A DNA stretch of 64,000 nucleotides from Streptomyces natalensis ATCC 27448. GTDB lineage: Bacteria > Actinomycetota > Actinomycetes > Streptomycetales > Streptomycetaceae. Below are positions 37,005 to 45,293 of the stretch, piece after piece (the first letter of the stretch is position 1; every line of letters starts with the position of its first letter). Where the stretch lies: positions 62,001-126,000 of the forward strand of contig NZ_JRKI01000018.1 of NCBI RefSeq assembly GCF_000935125.1, given 5' to 3'. Below the pieces are notes generated by a model. The model saw only the letters and a list, made by a program, of their open reading frames with translations. It was not told the origin of the DNA and did no database searches. A program made the position numbers and the translations under genes.

Positions 37005-37020
37005 AGCGCCTCCTCCACAT

Positions 37021-37053
37021 GATGCCGACGGGGGCGTGCGGCCCCCCGGCATC
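37021..37053 (-). promoter_or_regulatory. Leader hairpin next to the DUF349 gene RBS
   Basis: On the minus strand GATGCCG pairs with CGGCATC (7 bp), and an inner GGGGG/CCCCC stem adds stability. Only a few bases separate it from GGAGGAGG and the GTG start. It could control translation, but no ligand class is recognised. Confidence 0.4.
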
Positions 37054-37264
37054 GTCCACAGTTTCTGTCCGGCAGAGCAGCGCCCTGGCCGGTCCGACGT
37101 GCTCTCTTGCGGGTGAGGGTGGCACCGTCGGGCGGGCACCCTGCCCCACCGCCAATCTAGGCGACCCGCGTCCGGCTGTCCGCATCCAGCACGACCGAAA
37201 TTCCGCGGTTCGGCCGCGGGCGGACGTGCCGGGCGGCGGAAAGCCGCATGCCGGTCACCGGGGG

Positions 37265-38095
37265 TCAGCTCATGCCGACGGTCGCCCTGTCGATCACGAC
37301 GGTGGCGTTCGGCGCCGTACTGCCGATCTGCGGGTCCGGCCGCGATCCGGCCGCGGCGATCTTCTTCAGGACGTCCATACCGCCGGTGACGGTCCCGAAC
37401 GGCGTGTAGTTCGCGGGCAGCGGGCTGTCCTTGTAGACGAGGAAGAACTGACTGCCGCCGCTGTTGCGGGTGTTGTCGTGCTTGCCGTCGTAGCTGTTGG
37501 CCATCGCGACCGTGCCCGCCGGATAGACGCCGCCCTTGATCTTCGGGTCCTTGAGGTTCTCGTCCGGGAGGGTGTAGCCGGGGCCGCCGGTGCCGGTGCC
37601 GGTCGGATCGCCGCACTGAAGGACGTAGATGCGCTGGTCGAGGAAGCGGTGGCACCGGCTGTGGTCGAAGAAGTGCTTGCCGGACAGGAACGCGAAGGAG
37701 TTCACCGTGTGCGGCGCCCGGGCCGCGTCCAGCTTCAGCTCGATCTGTCCGCAGGTGGTGTGCAGGGCCGCGGTGTAGGAGGCGCCGGTGTCGATCGACA
37801 TGGCCGGTTCCTTCTTCCACTTCGCCGTGGACGGGGCGCCCTTGGCGGGCGTGCGGCACGGGTCCGGCGCGGCGGTCCGCGACGGGTCCGCCGCCCGGTC
37901 GTCGCCGGCCCGGTCGTTGCCCATGAGCGCGGCCGACGAGAACGCGGCGACACCCGCGGCCAGGGCCACCGCCAGGGCGGACGCGATGATCACGGTGCGG
38001 CGCCGGGCCTTCTGCCGGTCGGCGGTGCGCCGCTGCTGCCGGCGCGCGAACTTCTCCCGGGCGAGCTGCCGCCGCCGCTGATCCTTGCTGACCAC
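37265..38095 (-). CDS. Membrane-anchored cyclophilin-type peptidyl-prolyl isomerase
   Basis: A 276-residue protein. A very basic N-terminus (about 40 residues) precedes one transmembrane helix (TVIIASALAVALAAGVAAF), then a short linker and an extracellular cyclophilin domain. The domain shows GQIELKLDAARAPHTVNSF, FFDHSRCHRF, the GTVAMANS and GSQFFLVY strands, and NYTPFGTVTGGMDVL. It probably helps fold exported proteins. The GTG at 38095 has AAGGAG seven bases upstream, better than the ATG at 38128. It is divergent from the MBL gene. Confidence 0.9.
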   Translation of the reverse strand: MVSKDQRRRQLAREKFARRQQRRTADRQKARRRTVIIASALAVALAAGVAAFSSAALMGNDRAGDDRAADPSRTAAPDPCRTPAKGAPSTAKWKKEPAMSIDTGASYTAALHTTCGQIELKLDAARAPHTVNSFAFLSGKHFFDHSRCHRFLDQRIYVLQCGDPTGTGTGGPGYTLPDENLKDPKIKGGVYPAGTVAMANSYDGKHDNTRNSGGSQFFLVYKDSPLPANYTPFGTVTGGMDVLKKIAAAGSRPDPQIGSTAPNATVVIDRATVGMS

Positions 38096-38301
38096 CGGTC
38101 GTCTCCTTGTCCGATCATCGCTGGGCATCGAGTGGGTCGGGTTCCGGGCGTCGCGGTCCGGCCGTCGGGGGCCGTCGTCCGCCGTGGCCGTACCGTATAC
38201 GGGTTCGCCCCCGCGGGAGTCGCGTCGGTAAGCTCTGGAGCTGCCGAGATGTTCCGGGAGTCCTCCCGCGGACCGACCGCCACCGACCCTTAAGGACGAA
38301 C

Positions 38302-39015
38302 GTGCTGATTGCCGGGTTCCCCGCCGGGGCCTGGGGGACCAACTGCTATCTGGTCGCCCCCGCCGCAGGCGAGGAGTGCGTGATCATCGACCCGGGCCAT
38401 CAGGCTGCCCAAGGAGTCGAGGAAGCGCTCGCAAAGCATCGGCTCAAGCCCGTCGCCGTCATCCTCACCCACGGCCATATCGACCATGTCGCCTCGGTCG
38501 TCCCGGTGTGCGGCGCGCACGACGTCCCCGCCTGGATCCACCCCGAGGACCGCTTCATGATGAGCGACCCGGAGAAGGCGCTGGGCCGCTCCATCGGTCA
38601 GCAGCTCATGGGCGAGCTGACCGTGGGGGAGCCGGACGACGTCAAGGAGCTGGCCGACGGCAGCGCGCTGGAACTGGCCGGAATGGAGTTCTCCGTCGCG
38701 CACGCTCCGGGCCATACCAAGGGGTCGGTGACGTTCCGGATGCCCGAGCAGGCGGACATTCCGCCGGTCTTCTTCTCGGGCGACCTGCTGTTCGCCGGCT
38801 CCATCGGACGCACCGATCTGCCGGGCGGCGACCACGCCGAGATCCTCCGGTCGCTGGGGCGCGTATGCCTCCCGCTGGACGACTCGACCGTGGTCCTCTC
38901 CGGCCACGGCCCCCAGACCACCATCGGCCATGAGCGCGCCACCAACCCCTTCCTGCGGCAGGTGGCCGCCGGCCTCGGAGACGGCATCGCCGCCGCTCCA
39001 CGACGAGGAATGTGA
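38302..39015 (+). CDS. MBL-fold metallohydrolase (glyoxalase II-like)
   Basis: A 237-residue metallo-beta-lactamase-fold hydrolase. The zinc ligands are visible in THGHIDH (about 55-61), HAPGHTKGS (about 132-140), FSGDLLF and the final SGHGPQT. The layout (short lid, GRTDLPGGD loop) matches glyoxalase II-like thioesterases often found next to hisS. AAGGACG precedes the GTG at 38302. hisS begins at or just after its stop, so the two are an operon. Confidence 0.88.
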   Translation: MLIAGFPAGAWGTNCYLVAPAAGEECVIIDPGHQAAQGVEEALAKHRLKPVAVILTHGHIDHVASVVPVCGAHDVPAWIHPEDRFMMSDPEKALGRSIGQQLMGELTVGEPDDVKELADGSALELAGMEFSVAHAPGHTKGSVTFRMPEQADIPPVFFSGDLLFAGSIGRTDLPGGDHAEILRSLGRVCLPLDDSTVVLSGHGPQTTIGHERATNPFLRQVAAGLGDGIAAAPRRGM

Positions 39016-39026
39016 CGAGACCTTCC

Positions 39027-40289
39027 GTGAGCACCTTTCAGGCACCCAAGGGCACCTACGACCTGCTGCCGCCGGATTCCGCCACCTATCTGGCGGTCCG
39101 CGAGGCGATCTCCGGCCCGCTGAAGAACTCCGGCTACGGCTACATCGAGACACCCGGCTTCGAGAACGTCGAGCTGTTCGCCCGCGGCGTCGGTGAGTCC
39201 ACCGACATCGTGACCAAGGAGATGTACGCCTTCGAGACCAAGGGCGGCGACAGGCTGGCGCTGCGCCCCGAGGGCACCGCGTCCGTGCTGCGCGCGGCGC
39301 TGGAGGCCAACCTCCACAAGGGCGGCAACCTCCCCGTCAAACTCTGGTACTCGGGCTCGTACTACCGCTACGAGCGGCCGCAGAAGGGCCGTTACCGCCA
39401 CTTCTCGCAGGTCGGCGCCGAGGCGATCGGTACGGAGGACCCGGCGCTGGACGCCGAGTTGATCATCCTGGCCGACCAGGCGTACCGCTCGCTGGGGCTG
39501 CGCAACTTCCGCATCCTGCTCAACTCCCTGGGCGACAAGGAGTGCCGCCCGGTCTACCGCGCCGCACTCCAGGACTTCCTGCGCGGACTCGACCTGGACG
39601 ACGACACCCGCCGCCGGGTCGACATCAACCCGCTGCGCGTCCTGGACGACAAGCGCGAGTACGTACAGAAGCAGCTGGCCGGGGCGCCGATGCTGCGCGA
39701 CTACCTGTGCGAGGCGTGCAAGGCGTACCACGAGCAGGTGCGCGAGCTGCTGACCGCGGCCCAGGTGGCCTTCGAGGACGACGAGAAGCTGGTGCGCGGG
39801 CTGGACTACTACACCCGCACCACCTTCGAATTCGTCCACGACGGCCTGGGTTCGCAGTCCGCGGTCGGCGGCGGCGGCCGCTACGACGGCCTGTCCGAGA
39901 TGATCGGCGGGCCCGCGCTGCCGTCCGTCGGCTGGGCGCTGGGCGTCGACCGTACGGTGCTGGCGCTGGAGGCCGAGGGCATCGCGCTGGACATCCCCGC
40001 CGCGACGTCCGTCTACGCGGTCCCGCTCGGCGACGAGGCCCGCCGGGTGCTGTTCGGCGCGGTCACCGCGCTGCGCCGGGCCGGTGTCGCCACCGACTTC
40101 GCCTACGGCGGCAAGGGGTTGAAGAACGCCATGAAGTCCGCCAACCGGTCCGGAGCCCGGCTGGCGCTGGTGGCCGGCGAGCGGGATCTGGCCGAGGGCG
40201 TGGTCCAGCTCAAGGACCTCACCAGCGGTGAGCAGACGCCGGTGGCGCTGGACGCCGTCGTGGACGAGGTCCGGCGGGCGCTGGCCTGA
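39027..40289 (+). CDS. hisS: Histidyl-tRNA synthetase
   Basis: Charges tRNA-His. The 420-residue class II synthetase has motif 1 around [16 protein letters not shown], motif 2 [28 protein letters not shown], the histidine-binding loops [15 protein letters not shown] and GGGGRYDGL, motif 3 GWALGVDR, and the C-terminal anticodon domain. The GTG at 39027 matches the usual family N-terminus ([12 protein letters not shown]); a GTG at 39012 is also open and closer to GAGGAA at 39005-39010. It overlaps or adjoins the MBL gene. Confidence 0.95.
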   Translation: MSTFQAPKGTYDLLPPDSATYLAVREAISGPLKNSGYGYIETPGFENVELFARGVGESTDIVTKEMYAFETKGGDRLALRPEGTASVLRAALEANLHKGGNLPVKLWYSGSYYRYERPQKGRYRHFSQVGAEAIGTEDPALDAELIILADQAYRSLGLRNFRILLNSLGDKECRPVYRAALQDFLRGLDLDDDTRRRVDINPLRVLDDKREYVQKQLAGAPMLRDYLCEACKAYHEQVRELLTAAQVAFEDDEKLVRGLDYYTRTTFEFVHDGLGSQSAVGGGGRYDGLSEMIGGPALPSVGWALGVDRTVLALEAEGIALDIPAATSVYAVPLGDEARRVLFGAVTALRRAGVATDFAYGGKGLKNAMKSANRSGARLALVAGERDLAEGVVQLKDLTSGEQTPVALDAVVDEVRRALA

Positions 40290-40482
40290 GCCGGGCCCGG
40301 CAGCGGCCGGGTGTCAACGGGCGGCGCGCGGATTCACACGGTCCGGGCGCCGTCCGTTCCTGCACAGCTGTTTATGCACAGCGAACGGTGGTCCGTGGGC
40401 GAGTTGAGGCAGAATGACGGGCGGGCCCGCGGCCTCGCGGGCGCGCCCGGCCCCTCTGCCCAGCGACCGACGGAACGGCGAT

Positions 40483-41127
40483 ATGACGATGACAGCGGCT
40501 GACGACGTGTCCACCGACGACCGGCCCGCCGGTGACGCGGGCACCATCGGATCGGGCCGCGGCTACGCCCTGCTCCTCGTGATCACCAGCGCGCTGGGCC
40601 TCCTGGCGGCGTGGGTCATCACCCTGGACAAGTTCGAGCTGCTCAAGAACCCGAACTTCCAGCCGGCGTGCAGCCTCAATCCGATCATTTCCTGCGGCAA
40701 TGTCATGAAGAGCCCGCAGGCGGGCGTCTTCGGCTTCCCCAACCCGATGGCCGGTCTGGTCGGCTTCGCCGTGGTGATGGCCATCGGCATGGGCCTGCTG
40801 GCCGGCGCCCGCTTCCGCCGCTGGTACTGGATCGGGCTGAACATCGGCACCCTGCTCGGCACGGTGTTCTGCATGTGGCTGATGTCCCAGTCGCTGTACG
40901 TGATCAACTCGCTGTGCCTGTGGTGCACGCTGACCTGGTGCGTCACCATCCTGATGTTCTGGTACACCACCGTGCACAACCTCAAGCACCGCATCATCCC
41001 GGCCCCCGACGGACTGCGCCGGACCGTGGTGGAGTTCCACTGGGTCGTGCCGGTGCTCTGGTACGGCGTGATCGCGCTGCTGATCCTCACCAAGTGGTGG
41101 TCGACGTACTGGAGCACGCTGCTCTAG
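40483..41127 (+). CDS. Vitamin K epoxide reductase-like (VKOR) membrane protein
   Basis: A 214-residue membrane protein with five hydrophobic segments. CSLNPIISCGNV carries the loop cysteine pair, and NSLCLWCTLTW carries the CxxC active site near the fourth helix, as in bacterial VKOR homologues. These oxidise a DsbA-type partner and pass electrons to a quinone, so the protein probably supports disulfide formation in exported proteins. No thioredoxin domain is fused. The ATG at 40483 has GGAACGG upstream; it is preferred over an open frame to 40414. Confidence 0.9.
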   Translation: MTMTAADDVSTDDRPAGDAGTIGSGRGYALLLVITSALGLLAAWVITLDKFELLKNPNFQPACSLNPIISCGNVMKSPQAGVFGFPNPMAGLVGFAVVMAIGMGLLAGARFRRWYWIGLNIGTLLGTVFCMWLMSQSLYVINSLCLWCTLTWCVTILMFWYTTVHNLKHRIIPAPDGLRRTVVEFHWVVPVLWYGVIALLILTKWWSTYWSTLL

Positions 41128-41153
41128 CGCCTCGCCGCGCCCCGTGACTCTCG

Positions 41154-41186
41154 CGCCCCGGCCCGTCCCCACGGACGGCCGGGGCG
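41154..41186 (+). terminator. Terminator after the VKOR gene
   Basis: CGCCCCGGCCCGTCC (41154-41168) pairs with GGACGGCCGGGGCG (41173-41186) with one bulge. The right arm is duplicated by the tandem repeat that follows. Confidence 0.65.
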
Positions 41187-41214
41187 TTGTCAGTGGGCCG
41201 GGGCGTTGTCAGTG
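41177..41214. repeat. Tandem duplication, 2 x 19 bp
   Basis: GGCCGGGGCGTTGTCAGTG is perfectly repeated (41177-41195 and 41196-41214). It includes the right arm of the VKOR terminator and ends shortly before the rarA promoter. Confidence 0.92.
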
Positions 41215-41222
41215 GGGTGGCA

Positions 41223-41228
41223 TAGGCT
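41223..41228 (+). promoter_or_regulatory. -10 hexamer of a likely leaderless promoter (rarA)
   Basis: TAGGCT lies 7 bases before the GTG at 41236, with no ribosome binding site. Confidence 0.5.
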
Positions 41229-41235
41229 CGTCGAC

Positions 41236-42606
41236 GTGGAGCCCGACCTGTTCACCGCCGCCGCCGAAGACCGTCAGGAGAAGGACCCCGCGGGGTCCCC
41301 GCTCGCCGTACGGATGCGTCCGCGCACCCTGGACGAGGTGGTGGGCCAGCAGCATCTGCTCAAACCGGGATCGCCGCTGCGGCGGCTGGTGGGGGAGGGC
41401 CAGGGCGGCCCGGCGGGGCCGTCGTCCGTCTTCCTCTGGGGTCCGCCCGGCATCGGCAAGACCACCCTCGCGTATGTCGTCAGCCAGGCGACCAACAAGC
41501 GCTTCGTGGAGCTGTCCGCGATCACGGCCGGCGTCAAGGAGGTGCGCGCGGTCATCGACGGCGCCCGCCGCGCCTCCGGCGGCTTCGGCAAGGAGACCGT
41601 CCTGTTCCTGGACGAGATCCACCGCTTCAGCAAGGCCCAGCAGGACTCGCTGCTGCCGGCCGTCGAGAACCGCTGGGTCACCCTGATCGCCGCGACCACC
41701 GAGAACCCCTACTTCTCGGTGATCTCCCCCCTCCTCTCCCGCTCCCTCCTGCTGACCCTCGAACCGCTCACGGACGAGGATCTGCGCGGGCTGCTGCACC
41801 GCGCGCTGACCGACGCGCGGGGCCTGGCCGGTGCGGTCACCCTGCCCGAGGACACCGAGGCGCATCTGCTGCGGATCGCGGGCGGCGACGCCCGGCGGGC
41901 GCTGACGGCCCTGGAGGCCGGGGCCGGGTCCGCGATAGCCAAGGGCGAGCAGGTCATCACCCTCCAGACGCTGGAGGAGTCCGTCGACCGGGCGGCGGTG
42001 AAGTACGACCGGGCCGGCGATCAGCACTACGACGTCGCCAGCGCGCTGATCAAATCCATTCGCGGGTCCGATGTGGACGCGGCCCTGCACTATCTGGCCC
42101 GCATGATCGAGGCCGGTGAGGACCCCCGGTTCATCGCCCGCCGGCTGATGATCTCCGCGAGCGAGGACATCGGCCTGGCCGATCCGACGGCCCTGGCGAC
42201 CGCGGTCGCCGCCGCCCAGGCCGTGGCCATGATCGGCTTCCCCGAGGCGCGGATCACGCTCAGCCAGGCCACCATCGCGCTGGCCCTGGCCCCCAAGTCG
42301 AACGCCGCGTATCTGGCGATCGACGCCGCCCTGGCGGACGTCCGCGCGGGCCACGCCGGCGCGGTACCGCCCCATCTGCGCGACAGCCACTACCAGGGCG
42401 CACAGAAGCTCGGCCACGGCCAGGGCTATCAGTACCCCCACGACCTGCCCGGCGGTATCGCCGCCCAGCAGTACGCCCCCGACGAGGTCCACGGCAAGCG
42501 GTACTACAGCCCCACCCGCCACGGCGCCGAGGCCCGTTACGCCGACGTCGCCGAGCGCGTCCGGGCCCGCCTGAAGGGCACCCCGGGGGAGCCCGGCGCC
42601 GAGTAG
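41236..42606 (+). CDS. rarA: Replication-associated recombination protein A (MgsA/RarA)
   Basis: AAA+ ATPase acting at stalled replication forks. The 456-residue protein has Walker [10 protein letters not shown], Walker B FLDEIHRF, sensor 1 AATTENP, the arginine-finger region SPLLSRS, and the C-terminal tetramerisation and MgsA domains ([17 protein letters not shown]...PPHLRDSHY). YKYPHD-like QYPHDLPGG and GKRYYSPT close the protein, as in the family. The GTG at 41236 is favoured by the TANNNT seven bases upstream. Confidence 0.95.
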   Translation: MEPDLFTAAAEDRQEKDPAGSPLAVRMRPRTLDEVVGQQHLLKPGSPLRRLVGEGQGGPAGPSSVFLWGPPGIGKTTLAYVVSQATNKRFVELSAITAGVKEVRAVIDGARRASGGFGKETVLFLDEIHRFSKAQQDSLLPAVENRWVTLIAATTENPYFSVISPLLSRSLLLTLEPLTDEDLRGLLHRALTDARGLAGAVTLPEDTEAHLLRIAGGDARRALTALEAGAGSAIAKGEQVITLQTLEESVDRAAVKYDRAGDQHYDVASALIKSIRGSDVDAALHYLARMIEAGEDPRFIARRLMISASEDIGLADPTALATAVAAAQAVAMIGFPEARITLSQATIALALAPKSNAAYLAIDAALADVRAGHAGAVPPHLRDSHYQGAQKLGHGQGYQYPHDLPGGIAAQQYAPDEVHGKRYYSPTRHGAEARYADVAERVRARLKGTPGEPGAE

Positions 42607-42637
42607 CGCCGCCGGGGCCCGACCACCGCGCGGCGGC

Positions 42638-42712
42638 CTACTGCCCGCCCGCCTACTGCCCGCCCGCCTACTGCCCGCCCGCCTACTGCCCGCCCGCCTA
42701 CTGCGCCGCCGC
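42638..42712. repeat. 15-bp tandem repeat, four full copies plus a partial
   Basis: CTACTGCCCGCCCGC is repeated at 42638, 42653, 42668 and 42683, and a diverged copy starts at 42698. Read on the minus strand, each copy supplies an in-frame TAG for the DUF2470 gene, whose stop is the CTA at 42698. Confidence 0.93.
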
Positions 42713-43612
42713 CTCGAACAGGGTGTGCATGGCCCGGCGCAGCTCGGCCACGGAGCGCACCGGCTCGGGGAAGTCGAATCGGGCGTCGAAGGCGGTCTGG
42801 CCCGCCTCGGTGCTGCCGTCTCCCGAGGAGCGGCCCCCGGACCCCATGAACCGGACGCGCAGCCCGAAGCGGTCCAGCGCCACGGGGACGGCGCGGTCGG
42901 CCAGGCCGCAGACCGGGGAACGGCCGTCGAGCAGTGCGCACAGGCCCTGGACCTGTTCGCTGTGGGCGGCGTGCAGATGCTGGAGCAGTTCGGCCTCGTG
43001 GGCGACCAGGGGGTCGGGGGCAGCGGCGGCGAACTCGTCGGGCTCGAAGGGCTCGGCGCCCCACAGGTCGTCCACCGCCCCCTCGCCGACCTCCAGGCGC
43101 AGCAGCATCCAGGCGGGCCGCCCGTGGAGCCCCGGCGCCGGGTCGGGCTGGAGGGCCTCGCCGATGCCGAGCAGCTCGCCCACGGGGTGCCGCTCGGCGA
43201 GCAGCCGGGCGGCCTCGGCGCGCTGCGCACCCCGTACGGGGGTCAGCCAGCCGGCCACCCAGGCGCGGCCGCGGATGCGATGGGGCACGGAAACCGGTGC
43301 CACATCGGTGATCTCCATCACGGCCGCGAGATCGTCGTCCTGGGCGTGGGCGGCCGCCCGGGCCGCCGCCGAGTCGCCAGGCACCAGCAACAGCACGTCT
43401 CCGTCGGCCGTCACGGTCCGGCAGACGGGGTCGGACAGCCCCGTCTCGTCGGGTTCCTCGACTCCTGGGATGTTCAGGGACGCCATACCATGGGACTCGA
43501 CGAGGGTGCGTACGCGTTCGGCGGCAGTGGGCCGCTGGGCGTCTTCCACGGGACGCGGCTGACCCGCCTCGGTGCGTTCTGCGCCGGGCAGGGGGATCCC
43601 AGGTCGAAACAT
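42698..43612 (-). CDS. DUF2470 protein, probably iron/heme-related
   Basis: A 304-residue soluble protein. The N-terminal part (TAAERVRTLVESHGMASLNIPG) and the middle (DVLLLVPGDSAAA...ITDVAPVSVPHRIRGRAWVAGWL) resemble the split-barrel heme-oxygenase-like HugZ group; the C-terminal part is the DUF2470 domain (AHEAELLQHLHAAHSEQVQGL). A role in heme or iron use is inferred from this and from a DmdR/IdeR-type box 15 bases upstream of its start. GAGGAG precedes the ATG at 43612. The stop codon lies in a 15-bp tandem repeat. Confidence 0.78.
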   Translation of the reverse strand: MFRPGIPLPGAERTEAGQPRPVEDAQRPTAAERVRTLVESHGMASLNIPGVEEPDETGLSDPVCRTVTADGDVLLLVPGDSAAARAAAHAQDDDLAAVMEITDVAPVSVPHRIRGRAWVAGWLTPVRGAQRAEAARLLAERHPVGELLGIGEALQPDPAPGLHGRPAWMLLRLEVGEGAVDDLWGAEPFEPDEFAAAAPDPLVAHEAELLQHLHAAHSEQVQGLCALLDGRSPVCGLADRAVPVALDRFGLRVRFMGSGGRSSGDGSTEAGQTAFDARFDFPEPVRSVAELRRAMHTLFEAAAQ

Positions 43613-43627
43613 GCGTTCTCCTCGCGC

Positions 43628-43646
43628 TAAGGTAAGCCTCACCTAA
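43628..43646. promoter_or_regulatory. DmdR/IdeR-type iron box
   Basis: Minus strand TTAGGTGAGGCTTACCTTA, 17 of 19 matches to the actinobacterial iron-repressor consensus TTAGGTTAGGCTAACCTAA as I remember it. It lies 15 bases upstream of the DUF2470 start and 22 bases upstream of the rpsD start. Confidence 0.8.
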
Positions 43647-43668
43647 CTTACACGGAGGTCCGTTCCAC

Positions 43669-44280
43669 GTGAACCAGTCGCGTCCCAAGGTCAAGAAGTC
43701 GCGCGCGCTCGGCATCGCGCTGACCCCGAAGGCCGTCAAGTACTTCGAGGCCCGCCCCTACCCGCCCGGCGAGCACGGCCGCGGCCGCAAGCAGAGCAGT
43801 GACTACAAGGTCCGGCTGCTGGAGAAGCAGCGTCTGCGCGCGCAGTACGACATCAGCGAGCGCCAGATGGCGCGCGCCTACGACCGCGCCCGCAAGGCCG
43901 AGGGCAAGACCGGCGAGGCCCTGGTCGTCGAGCTGGAGCGCCGTCTGGACGCGCTCGTCCTGCGCTCGGGGATCGCCCGCACGATCTACCAGGCCCGCCA
44001 GATGGTCGTGCACGGCCACATCGCGGTCAACGACCGCAAGGTCGACAAGCCGTCCTTCCGCGTCCGCCCCGGCGACGTGGTCCAGGTCCGCGAGCGCAGC
44101 CGCGAGAAGCACCCCTTCCAGGTCGCGCGCGAGGGTGGCTACGCCCTCGACGGCGAGACCCCGCGCTACCTGGAGGTCAACCTCCTGGCGCTGGCGTTCC
44201 GCCTCGACCGGGACCCCAACCGCAAGGAGATCCCGGTGATCTGCGACGAGCAGCTCGTCGTCGAGTACTACGCCCGCTGA
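43669..44280 (+). CDS. rpsD: 30S ribosomal protein S4, cysteine-free form
   Basis: A primary rRNA-binding protein of the small subunit. The 203-residue sequence has the S4 domain [30 protein letters not shown] and the conserved end [20 protein letters not shown]. The N-terminal region ([26 protein letters not shown]) lacks the zinc-binding cysteines found in C+ S4 proteins. It stands apart from the rpsM-rpsK-rpoA operon, where many actinobacteria keep it. CGGAGG precedes the GTG at 43669. The iron box lies in its promoter region. Confidence 0.95.
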   Translation: MNQSRPKVKKSRALGIALTPKAVKYFEARPYPPGEHGRGRKQSSDYKVRLLEKQRLRAQYDISERQMARAYDRARKAEGKTGEALVVELERRLDALVLRSGIARTIYQARQMVVHGHIAVNDRKVDKPSFRVRPGDVVQVRERSREKHPFQVAREGGYALDGETPRYLEVNLLALAFRLDRDPNRKEIPVICDEQLVVEYYAR

Positions 44281-44300
44281 GCCACGGCCCAGCCGCAGCG

Positions 44301-44359
44301 ACACGCTCAGCCCGCCGTCTCCCCACCGCCGTTCGCGGAGGGCGAGGCGGCGGGCGTGT
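44301..44359 (+). terminator. Possible terminator after rpsD
   Basis: CCCGCCG (44311-44317) pairs with CGGCGGG (44348-44354), and ACACG (44301-44305) with CGTGT (44355-44359) after a bulge. The loop is long and there is no T-tract. Confidence 0.35.
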
Positions 44360-44506
44360 CTGTGGCGGGCGGAGCCCGGGTACGCGGGTACGGACGGAGT
44401 GTCACGGCGCGATAAGGTCAAGGGTGCCTCTCGGGCGGGATACGCCGAGCGGGACGAGCCGAGCAGGTCGAGAGCCAGCCCCAAGCAGTCGGAGAGTGGT
44501 GCCAGC

Positions 44507-44938
44507 GTGTCCGGTGGAGAGGTGGCCGGGATCCTCGTGGCCGTCTTCTGGGCGATCCTTGTGTCCTTCCTCGCCCTTGCCCTGGCGAGACTGGCGCAGA
44601 CCCTCAAAGCGGCCACCAAGATGGTGACCGAGATCTCCGACAAGGCCGTACCGCTCCTGGCCGATGCGTCCGCGACGGTCCGCTCCGCGCACACCCAGCT
44701 GGCTCGCGTCGACGCCATCGCCGCCGACGTCCAGGAGGTCACCGCCAACGCCTCCGCGCTCTCCTCGACCGTCTCCTCCGCCTTCGGCGGACCGCTGGTC
44801 AAGGTCGCGGCGTTCGGCTACGGAGTGCGCCGGGCGATGGGCAAGAAGGCCGCACCCGAGCCGAAGCGCACCGTCGTCGTCCGCACCTCCCTGCCCGGCG
44901 CCCGCCGCGGGCGCCGCAACCGCCGCTCCAAGGACTGA
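44507..44938 (+). CDS. DUF948-type membrane protein
   Basis: A 143-residue protein with one N-terminal transmembrane helix (about 6-26, VAGILVAVFWAILVSFLALAL) and then a helical heptad-like segment (LAQTLKAATKMVTEISDKAVPLLADASATV...DVQEVTANASAL) typical of DUF948/chemotaxis-like coiled coils. The tail is basic. The GTG at 44507 has GGAGAG eleven bases upstream; the longer open frame to 44399 is Ser/Arg-rich and unlikely. It precedes another small membrane gene and alaS in a likely operon. Confidence 0.75.
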   Translation: MSGGEVAGILVAVFWAILVSFLALALARLAQTLKAATKMVTEISDKAVPLLADASATVRSAHTQLARVDAIAADVQEVTANASALSSTVSSAFGGPLVKVAAFGYGVRRAMGKKAAPEPKRTVVVRTSLPGARRGRRNRRSKD

Positions 44939-44945
44939 TCACGCG

Positions 44946-45293
44946 ATGTTCCGCCGCGCATTCTGGTTCACCACCGGCGCCGCCGCCGGGGTCTGGGCCA
45001 CCACCAAGGTCCACCAAAAGCTGCGCAAGCTGCAGCCCGACAGCCTCGCCGCACAGGCCGCGGACAAGGCCGTCGAGACCGGACACCGGCTGCGCCAATT
45101 TGCATTGGACGTACGCGCGGGAATGGCGGACCGTGAAGAGCAGCTGAACGACGCGCTCGGCCTTCGCCCCACCGGCGAGGTCGCCGAGCTGCCTGCGCCG
45201 CGCTCCCACGCGGCGCTCGATACGCCGTACCGAACCACGAGAACCCCGGGCCGCCCGGGGCTGACCGGACCGACTGGAAATGAGGACCACTGA
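44946..45293 (+). CDS. DUF6167-type small membrane protein
   Basis: A 115-residue protein beginning [22 protein letters not shown], a short N-terminal membrane helix, followed by a helical region ([39 protein letters not shown]) and a Pro/Arg-rich tail. I believe it is the streptomycete DUF6167 family, of unknown function. It starts 8 bases after the DUF948 gene, and its stop shares one base with the ATG of alaS (TGATG). The pair upstream of alaS is conserved in streptomycetes. Confidence 0.72.
   Translation: MFRRAFWFTTGAAAGVWATTKVHQKLRKLQPDSLAAQAADKAVETGHRLRQFALDVRAGMADREEQLNDALGLRPTGEVAELPAPRSHAALDTPYRTTRTPGRPGLTGPTGNEDH

Noticed and set aside
42638..42712. Regular 15-bp repeats considered as a CRISPR array
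   Set aside because: There are no spacers, the unit is too short, and no cas gene is present. It is a plain tandem repeat.
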